From Rhinopomastus cyanomelas (lineage: Eukaryota > Chordata > Aves > Bucerotiformes > Rhinopomastidae), in NCBI GenBank assembly GCA_013400115.1, contig VXBP01004367.1:186556-250555 (forward strand): 64,000 nt of DNA, given 5' to 3'. Below, in pieces: positions 1 through 9,800 of this stretch; positions within the stretch are counted from its first letter, which is position 1; the number at the start of each line of letters is the position of its first letter. The position numbers and the translations under genes are program-made. The notes under the pieces were generated by a model. The model was not told the origin of the DNA. It made no database searches and worked only from the letters and a program-made list of their open reading frames with translations.

Positions 1-11
1 GTGAGGAGATC

Positions 12-652
12 ACAGAATCACAGAACATTAGGGATTGGAAGGGACCTCCAAAGATTGTCCAGTCCCCCTGCCACAGCAGGATCCCCTAGACCCAGTCACA
101 CAGGAGCATGTCCAGAAGGGTTTTAAACATCTCCAGCGAAGGAGACTCCACAACTCCCCTGGGCAGCCCCTTCCAGAGCTCTGTCACTCTCACAGTGAAG
201 AAGTTCCTTCTCACACTGATGTGGAACCTCCTCTGCTCCAGCTCACACCCACTGCCCCTTGTCCCATCACTAGATGCCCCTGAGCAGAGCCTGGCTCCAA
301 TCTCCTGACACCCTCCCTTCACAGATTTGTCACCATTAATGAGGTCACCCCTCAGTCTCCTTTTCTCCAAGCTCAAGAGCCCCAGCTCCCTCAGCCTTTC
401 CTCATGGGGGAGATGCTTCCCTCCCTTCATCATCTCTGTGGCTCTGCGCTGGGCTCTCTCCAGCAGCTCTGTGTCCTTCTGGAACTGAGGGGCCCAGACC
501 TGGACACAAGATTCCAGATGGAGATTCACCAGGGCAGAGCAGAGGCGGAGGAGAACCTCTCTCCATATACTAACCCCCCCTTTTCTGATCCACCCCAGGA
601 TGCTGTTGCCCTTCTTGGCCACCAGGGCCCATTGTTGGCTCATGGTCATCCT
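12..652 (-). mobile_element. CR1 LINE (group A), 5'-truncated
   Basis: This is a reverse-oriented CR1. Its 3' terminus lies at the left (AGAATCACAGAACATTAGGG) and it runs back through the C-terminal end of ORF2 to the segment complementary to the 'CCAAGAAGGGCAACAGCATC' region near 600-650. A long open frame on the minus strand (86-730) is the remnant of the CR1 reverse-transcriptase protein tail, not a host gene. It lies in the INTS13 intron upstream of the first exon seen here. Confidence 0.93.
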
Positions 653-807
653 GGATAATTGGAAGGAACAGACTTTTATGTCAAAAGAAAAGTGCTTTAG
701 TCCTGCTGGTCGTGGTGTAGCCTCCTCCACTTGCTTTTATGTTGTGGTAGGTGTTTGTTCTGTGTGTGGAACTTCTCTCTGAACCTGTCGACTCGCTTAT
801 TTTTCAG

Positions 808-897
808 AATTACACTACTGCACTGGAGCATACAGAATTTCACCAGTAGATGTGAATAGCAGGCCTTCTTCATGCCTCACCAACTTCCTCCTCAATG
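808..897 (+). CDS. INTS13: INTS13 internal exon (first in window)
   Basis: The acceptor TTATTTTTCAG ends at 807 and the donor G|GTAAAT begins at 898. Two bases complete the previous codon, then 29 codons read LHYCTGAYRISPVDV through SSCLTNFLLN, and one base is left over. The following intron (898-2997) holds two reverse CR1 copies (1577-2120 and 2320-2465) and otherwise nothing I recognise. Confidence 0.93.
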
Positions 898-3800
898 GTA
901 AATCTGTGTCCTTGGCTACTGGTTTTATGCTTTAATCATTCGTGTTGTGAATCGAGCGCTTGCCGCGCGTGGCTTTGAACGCCAAGTGCGTTTTCACGCG
1001 TGACTGGAACCAGAGCAGACCATTGGCTTACATGTACTCAAACACAAATGGAATGTGTTTTGGAATGTGAATATGGGAGGAAAGTTGTAAAGAAGGAGCA
1101 AGGATTGAATTCTGGGAGCTCATTCCTGAATCCAAACGCTTCGCGGCTGTGGCAGGCAATGCTCCTTCCAGGGTGCGTTCAGTCACGATGCTTACTCTGA
1201 CCCTTGTGAGATACTAGTGACTTATGTTTATGCCTGATTTTCAGCAGATGCTGGGCAGCCTCAGAAAGCTTTTAGCTGGACTGTGACCAACTAAGTGTGT
1301 CAGTCAGTTGAAGCAGACATACCTGTGTGTACTGGGATCAGTGAAAAAGTAGGTTAGATTTAGTTATCTTCCGTTTCTCTGCAAGCGTTTGCCCGTTGCT
1401 CTGAGTAGTTTGCTCTGAGGGGTTGCCATTCAAATACACTTTGAGCAAGGTAAGCCACAGCTGTTTGTTGTGGAGAGGTGATGTGCAGCCACTGTTAACT
1501 GCTTGTGGGTTTGCAGCTGCAATACAAAATGTCATTAAATATCATTTTTGATGGGATGTGTCCTTCCATCAAGTCATCACAGAATCACAGAACATTAGGG
1601 ATTGAAAGGGACCTCAAAAGATCATCCTGTCCAATCCCCCTGACACAGCAGGATCACCTAGATCCAGTCACACAGGAACATGTCCAGGCAGGTTTTAAAT
1701 GTCTCCAGAGAAGGAGACTCCATAACCCCCTCCTCTGTTCCAGCTCACACCTACTGCCCCTTTTTCCTGTCATTAGATGCCCCTGAGCAGAGCCTGGCTC
1801 CATCCTCCTGACACCCACCCTTCACATATTTATCAACATTATTGAGGTCACCCCTCAGCCTTCGTTTCTCCAAGCTCAGGAGATCCAGCTCCCTCAGCCT
1901 CTCCTCACAAAGGAGATGCTCCACTCCCCTCATCATCTCTGTGGCTCTCTGCTAGACCCTCTCCGGCAGTTCTGTGTCCTTGTGGAACTGAGGGGCCCAC
2001 AGCTGGACACAATATTCCAGATGCAGTCTCCCCAGGGCAGAATAGAGGTGGGGGAGAAGCTCTCTTGATCTGCTAACCCCCCTTTTAATCCACCCCAGGA
2101 TGCTGTTTAGCCACCTTTTGAACACCTAGAGATGCAGTGGCTTTAAGCACTGTGTTTTAGTCTGAAGGTTCTGTCCTGAAGGGTACCCTGATTAGTAAAA
2201 ATGGTTGGGACCAACATGAGTCAAGTGTTTTGGATAACCACTCTCTTCTGACCTGTTTTTGCCTCCTCATAGCAAACAACGTACTTGAAGCATGCACCCT
2301 TTTATACTTAGTGTACTCACAGAGTCACAGACCATCAGGGATTGGAAGGGACCTCAAAAGATCATCTAGTCAATCCCCCTGCCAGAGCAGGATCCCCTAG
2401 ACCAGGTCTCACAGGAACACATCCAGGCAGGTCTTAAACATCTCCAGAGAAGAAGACTCCACCTGTCATGGAACAGACACAAGCAGTTTCAGTTCTCTGT
2501 GAAGCTTTCCCTTTGAAGCATTAACCAGTAGTATCAGTTGATGTTTTTCATGCTCAGGTCCTTTCTGTAAGGTGCCTTTAATGAGAACTTCTGCAGAAGG
2601 GCTCAATAAGCCCAGCAGACAATGAGCAAGATGCCATTTTACACAAGACCCAGTTTTAACACCTTTTCCGAGCACAGAGAAAAGGGATGAGGTGGTCTGG
2701 GGGAGAGGCTGTTTGATCTTTGTGTGTGACGTTGAAGATCGTGCGATACCGTGGTGTGTGAGGACATGGAGTAAATGCTCAAAGGGGAGAGCTGGTTGTT
2801 GTTCAGCAGAACAATTGGTGACAGGAGCAGAGGGAAGGGCTTCAGACTTCAACAGGGGAGGATTAGACTGGACATCAGGAGGAAAACACAGCGTGAGTGG
2901 GTGCAGAGTTCCACTGGCTGCATCCAGAGGGGGTTGTGAGTGTGAGTTTAAGGCTTCAGCGCGTGGTCTCTGACGGAGCTGATCTCGTGTCCAACAGGTC
3001 GTTCCGTTCTGTTAGAACAGCCACGCAAGTCTGGCTCTAAAGTCATCAGCCACATGCTCAGCAGCCACGGAGGAGAGATTTTTCTGCATGTGCTGAGCAG
3101 CTCACGGTCCATTCTGGAAGATCCCCCGTCTATTAGCGAAGGGTGTGGTGGAAGAGTCACTGACTACCGGATTACGGTAAGAGGCTGGCGTCTTGTGGCT
3201 GATCTCGGGTGGCAAGAGGTGTAGCTCCACTGGTGTGAAAAGGAAATGAGGGTACACTTGTTCTGGAGAGCTGGAGGGGACTACATGGTCCAAGTGGGGG
3301 GTTGGAACTGGATGATCAGGTGGCCCCTTCCAACCCTGAGTGATTCTGAGTCTGTAACTTCTCCAGTGAAGTGATCCTGCTGTGGCAGGGGGATTGGACT
3401 AGATGATCTTTTGGGGTCCCTTCCAATCCCTCATGATTCTATGATTCTAAGTGTATGTGCCACTCAGATGTGTTTAGTACAAAGCAGTAGTGCTGCTCCT
3501 TGCTGTCCTGCTTTGTAGATCCCACAGCAAGGAAATTCTTACCCCTTATGACCTGCTATGTTTTGATCTGATCCTGGAACAACACTTGTCGCGTGTTTGC
3601 AGCGGGCTGGGGACAGAGAGGACTAGACCCTGCTTATTGTGTTGTTAGAAGGGTAGATTACACAATCAGTCAAAGGAAAGGGTGAAGCAGTCAGCTTTGA
3701 GCCCTGGGTATGGAGAAGGTGATCAGCAGGCCTTCAGTTTTGGTTCTTTGATGTTTGCACACTTCTTTCTATCTGTGTAATCGAGCACAAACAGCTTCTG

Positions 3801-6800
3801 GAAAAACACCATCAAACCCCCCCAGTAGGCTGCCTGATCAGAAACCCCATATTCTTAAAGGTCTGGTTTTGTGTTCACCCTGAGTGACACCTGAATACAT
3901 CTGAGATCTGGAAGCAGGGCTCTGCTTGTTCAGCGCAGAGCCACAGAGATGATGGAGGGAGGGGAGCATCTCCCTGATGAGGAGAGGCTGAGGGAGCTGG
4001 GGCTCTTCACTTTGGAGAAAAGGAGACTGAGGGGTGACCCCATTAATGCTGATAAATATGGAAAGGGTGGGTGTCAGGAGGATGGAGCCAGGCTCTGCTC
4101 AGGGGCATCTAGTGATGGGACAAGGGGCAACGAGTGTGAGCTGGAACAGAGGAGGTTCCACATCAGTATGAGAAGGAACTTCTTCACGGTGAGGGTGACA
4201 GAGCCCTGGAAGGGGCTGCCCGGGGGGGTTGTGGAGTCTCCTTCTCTGGAGACGTTTAAAACCCTTCTGGCCATGTTCCTGTGTGACTGGATCTAGGGGA
4301 TCCTGCTGTGGTGGGGGGATTGGACTGGATGATCTTCTGAGGTCCCTTCCACTCCCTAATGTTCTGTGTTAGAGTCAGATCGAGTGGTGGGCTGGAAGGA
4401 GCTTAGTAATTAGCTAGAGTTTGCTGTTTTGCCCATTCGGTGAAAGTGACTGTGTCAGAGAAATGCCTAATTGTATCTTGTTTGGTTATCATTAGGATTT
4501 TGGTGAATTTATGAGGGAAAACCGATTAACTCCTTTTCTAGAGTCCAGATATAAGATCGATGAAAGTCTTGACATTCCATTGGTCCGTGCAAAAGATCAG
4601 TTAGAGAAACACACTCGTTACTGGCCCATGATCATTTCTCAGACCACCATTTTCAACATGCAAGCTGTAAGTAACTTGGCTTCTGTAGCCTTTTATGTTC
4701 TAGACTGTTTCACTTTGTCACGTGAGGAAACACTGGCTCTTAATTTATAAGTCATTTGCCACAGAGCAATTACTAATTAATGTGTGAGGATCATTGCTGA
4801 GAGGAGACCTCATCACTCTCCACAACTACCTGAAAGGACATTGTGGAGAGGTTGGTGCTGGTCTCTTCTCACAGCCAATTAGTGATAGAACAAGAGGGAA
4901 GGGGTTCAGGTAACAGCAGGGGAGGGTTAGAATTGATATCAGGAAAGATTTTGGCACAGAAAGGGTGGTCAGACACTGGAAAGGGCTTCCTAGGGAGGGG
5001 GTTGAGTCACCATCCCTGGGTGTGTTTAAGGATCGTTCGGATGAGGTGTTGAAGGATCTGGTTTAGGGGTGAATTTTTCAGGTAGGGTCGATGGTTGGAC
5101 TCGATGATCCCAGGGGTCTTTTCCAACCAGAGTGATTCTGCTATTGGAATGGTGTTACTGGGATGCCATCTGAACAGGGTGAATATTTGAACTGGCAGCT
5201 AGAGTGTTGCTGGCAAACTCTGCAGCATCTAAGTTACAGGATATATAGAAGTTGTAAGATAGGAGGTTATTAGCCCCTCCTATCCTTAATGTAGTGGTTT
5301 TGTGTTGCTCTGTGGCTCCATTGCCTCGTTCTTCTCCCTGTTCCTCCCCTGCACTGTAGCCAGGTGCTGCTCCTGATTTATTTGTTGCCTTGCAGGTAGT
5401 GCCACTAGCCAGTGTGATTGTGAAAGAAGCAATGACTGACGAGGATGTCCTGAACTGTCAAAAAACCATTTACAACCTGGTAGACATGGAGAGGAAGAAC
5501 GACCCGCTGCCCATTTCAACTGTCGGAACAAGAGGAAAGGGTCCAAAAAGGTTCTGCGCGAGTCTCCTTTTCTTTTGATGCTCGAGACTGGGAGAGTTGG
5601 GGCTGTTTAGTCTGAGCAAGAGGAGGCTGAGGGGAGACCTCATTGCTCTCTACAGCTATCTGAAAGGGTGCTGTAGAGATGTTGGTGCTGGGCTCTTCTC
5701 ACAGGTCTTTAGTGGCAGAACCAGAGGGAAGGGCTTCAGGCTCCGACAGGGGAAGCTTAGACTGGACACGAGGAAGAGAGTGTTAAGGCCCTGGGATGGG
5801 CTGCTTAGGGTGGTGGTGAAGTCCCCATCCCTGGATGAGTTTAGAAGTCGCTTAGATGCAGTGTTGGATGATGTGGTTTAGGGGTGGCCTTGTAGAGTAG
5901 GGTTGATGGTTGGACTCGATGATCCCAGGGGTCTTTTCCAACCTGAATGGTTCTCTGATTCTCAGACTCACTCTGCTGACTTTTTCACAGCAAGCTTCTC
6001 AAGTTTAGTCAAAGATAATAAAACTTGTTATAAAGATGATAAAGTTTAGCCAGAGATAAGTAAGTTAAGTGCTGCCTAACAAACCTGATCCCCTCTGACA
6101 AGGCGACCTGCCTAGCGGGTGAGGGGAAGACTGTGGACATTGTCTTCCTTGATTTCAGCGAAGCCTTTGGCAGGGTTTGCCGCGGCTCTTCTGCAGAAAA
6201 GGTGGCTGCCCATGGCGTGGACCAGCGTATGCTACCCTGGGCTCAACACAGACCACACGGTCAGACCCGAAAAGTAGCGGTGAATGGAGTTGGCCACCAA
6301 ATCCAGTCAGCTTCTGATCACAAGTGGTGTTCCTCAGGGCTCAGGATTGGGGCCACTCCTCTTTGGGATCATTACTGAGGATCTGGATGAGGGGATTGGG
6401 TGCACCCTCAGTGAGGTAGCAGATGGCACCAATCTGTGTGAGAGTGGAGAGGCTCTCTGAGAGCTGGACAGGCTGGACTGATGGGCTGAGGTTGATTGTA
6501 TGAGCTTCATCAAGGCCAAGTGCCAGGACCTCCACTGGGTCACAACCCAGTGCAGTGCCACAGGCTTGGGGAGGAGTGCTTGATGGGAAGAGACCTGGGG
6601 GTGTTGATTGATAGCTGGCTGAACAGGAGCCACCAGTGTGCTCAGGTGGCCGAGAAGGCCAGTGGCATCCTGGCCTGGATCAGAAACAGTGCAGCTTGCA
6701 AGAGTAGGGATGGGATTGTCCCCCTGTGCTGGGCACTGATGAGGCCACACTTCAGGTACTGGGGTCAGTTTTGGGCAGCTCAACGCAAGACATTGAGGTG

Positions 6801-9800
6801 CTGGAGAGGGTCCAGAGAAGGGCAGCAAGGTTGGGGAAAGGTCTGGAGAACCTTATGAGGAGCAGCTGAGAGAGATGGATCATCTGAAGAAAAGGAGCCC
6901 GAGTGGAGACCTTGCTGCTGCCTACAGCCACCTGAAAGGAGGCTGTAGGGAGCTTGGAGGTTGATCCCCAGTGCAAGATGACAGTGAACGTAGAGTTTTT
7001 AGGTTTTGGGGTATTTTTCTTTCCTGAGGTCTGAGTTCCTTTAGCCTTAATTTATTAGTTGTCATGGCTTAGTAATTGTTTTGACTGTAGTGGTTTGTTA
7101 AATGCAGTGACCCAGGTAGGTAACACCCGTTTTTTGGCCTCGACCAGAGATGAGCAGTACCGGATCATGTGGAACGAGCTGGAGACCCTCGTGCGAGCGC
7201 ACATCAACAACTCCGACAAACACCAGCGCGTCTTGGAGTGTCTGATGGCCTGCAGAAGCAAACCCCCGGAGGAGGAGGAGCGCAAGAAACGAGGTAGAAA
7301 GAGAGAGGACAAAGACGACAAGTCGGAGAAGTTGGGCAAAGACTATGAATCGGATAAGCCGTGGCAAGACTCAGAAAGGTAAGTTTTACACAATGAATGA
7401 AAGCTGCAGCTTTACAATTTTGTCCTGTCCTACTTCCAAGGGCAGGTGGGTTCTGGTCAAACAGTTGTAGGTTCCAGTTTGATGTGTTAATGCTTTTAAA
7501 TAGCCTGCATCGACTCACAGAACATTAGGAAGCGGAAGGGACCTTGAAAGATCATCCAGTCCAATCCCCTGCCACAGCAGGACCACTTAGACCAAGTCAC
7601 ACAGGAACAGTCCGGGTGGGTTTTAAATGACTCTGTAGAAGGAGACTCCACAACCCCCCTGGGCAGCCCCTTCCAGGGCTCTGTCACCCTCACTGGGAAG
7701 AAGTTCCTTCTCAGATTGATGTGGGAGTGGAGCATCTTCCTGATGAGGAAATGCTGAGGGAGCTGGGTCTCTTGAGCTTGAGGAGACTGAGAGGTGACCC
7801 CATTAACGTTGATAAATACAGAAAGGGCAGGTGTCAGGAGGATGGAGCCAGGCTCTGCTCAGGGGCATCTAATGGTAGGACAAGGGGCAGAGGGTGTGAG
7901 CTGCAACAGAGGAGGTTCCACATCAATCTGAGAAGAAACTTCTTCCCAGTGAGGGTTGCAGAGCCCTGGGAGGGGCTGCCCAGGGGGGTTGTGGAGTCTT
8001 CTTCTCTGGAGATGCTTAAAACCCACCCAGGCATGTTCCCGTGTGACTGGATCTGGGGGATCCTGCTGTGTCAGGGGCATTGGACTAGATGATTTTTGAG
8101 GTCCCTTCCAATCCCTGATGTGCTCTGATTCTGTGACCTTTGCTCCTGCGGTGTTGTCACAACACCGCTGACCTTTCATACCTTTCAGTGTACGACTGAA
8201 TCCCAACTCCTACCATTGCTTTCCCTTCTCACGCCTGTAACACACACGTCAAGCAAGAGGGAAGGGATTTGGTGCAGGGCAGCCCTGAATTCGTGTAGAA
8301 AGTGTAACAGGAAGTTGTGTGATGCTCTGGTGTGTTGGTTCCTTCGAAATTCAGATGGGCCAGCTGTGTCAATTTGTTCCATCCAAAGCAGTGTCTGCTA
8401 GCCTGTCTTAGTGTTCCACCCGTTCCCACTCCAAGAAGCCACGAGAGACTTCCGAGTGGTGGGGTTGTGCGCAGCCTTGGGGTTACAGACTGGTCTTCAC
8501 TGTCATAGGTGCTGCTCTGGCATTCTCTGCTTCACTGTCTCGCTTCTCAAAAAGGTTAAAAGGGCTCTTGGATCGTGAAAAAGAAGACCTAGCAGAAGCC
8601 GAAGTTATCAAAGATTCCCCTGATTCTCCTGAGCCACCCAACAAAAAGCCTCTTATTGCAATGGATGAAATGCCTGCAGTTGAGAAGTCAAAAGGTAAGT
8701 GGGAAGAGTTGCAACAGAGAGGTTTTAGTTGGGTTTTTTATCGATAGAAATTGTTCTGTGAGTGTGGATTTTCTGAAGTGAATCTTGAAATTAGTTAGTG
8801 AGAGCTGCTTGAGCATCTGTGGATAAACGCTAGGAGAAAGGGCAGTAGGTGTCAGCTGGAACAGAGGAGGTTCCGCATCAATCTGAGAAGGACCTTCTTC
8901 CCAGTGAGGGTGACAGAGCCCTGGAAGGGGCTGCCCAGGGGGTTTGTGGAGTCTCCTTCTCTGGAGACGTTAATAACCCACCTGGATATGTTCCTGTGTG
9001 ACTGGATCCAGGGGATCCTGCTGTGGCAGGGGGTTGGACTGGATGATCTTTTGAGGTCCCTTCCCACCCCTGATGCTCTGTGAAGTGCTTGATAAACACA
9101 ACAGGTCTGTGTGAAATGGGGCACCTGGCTGGCTCAGTTGGTAGACCATGGGACTCTGAACTCCTGAGGTCATGGGTCTGAGCCCCGTGTAGGACAGCAT
9201 CTCGAGACAGCACTGTAGGCTCACCCTGCTCTAGCATGGGGGCTGGACTTGGAAGGGACCTCAAAAGATCATCCAACCTGTAACATTCCATGAAAAGAGA
9301 GACACTGAGGTCCTGTGTGGGTGTACTCCTGGGCACTTGGCTTGGCAGGGGGTGGGACACACTCCTGTGGGTGCTGTTGGAGCTGTTGCATGTCAGATGT
9401 ACTGCTGAAGGCACCAGAAAACACTGTCTCCTGCTGCCTGAAGGGTAAATACACCAGAGCAGTGCGGTTGTCAGAATGGACTGTTCTCACCTCTCTTCCT
9501 TCGTGTGAGCTGGCAGCTGTCACGGGGGCTCAGCTCTCGTTCAGCTTATCTGTTTGAAGCAACTCTTTACAGAATCACAGAATTTTGTATCAAGTTGCTT
9601 ATTTTGTATGAATTCAGCTTCATTATAGAGTTATTTAATAGTGGTGGCTCTAATACGCCGCAGCGCTGCTCCTCTGAGCCCTGCGCATGAGGTAACACTG
9701 AAGGATTCAGAGATCACACCACTTAGACTCTTTCTACTTGCAATTTCAGGGCCAATGTCCTTGCTGTCTTTGTGGAGCAACAGGATTAATACTGCCAACT

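Noticed and set aside
86..730. 214-residue minus-strand open frame
   Set aside because: It is the C-terminal tail of CR1 ORF2 plus flanking DNA. The same peptide signature recurs in dozens of copies. Frames at 10136-10963, 40149-40892, 54360-54956 and 57374-58045 are rejected for the same reason.
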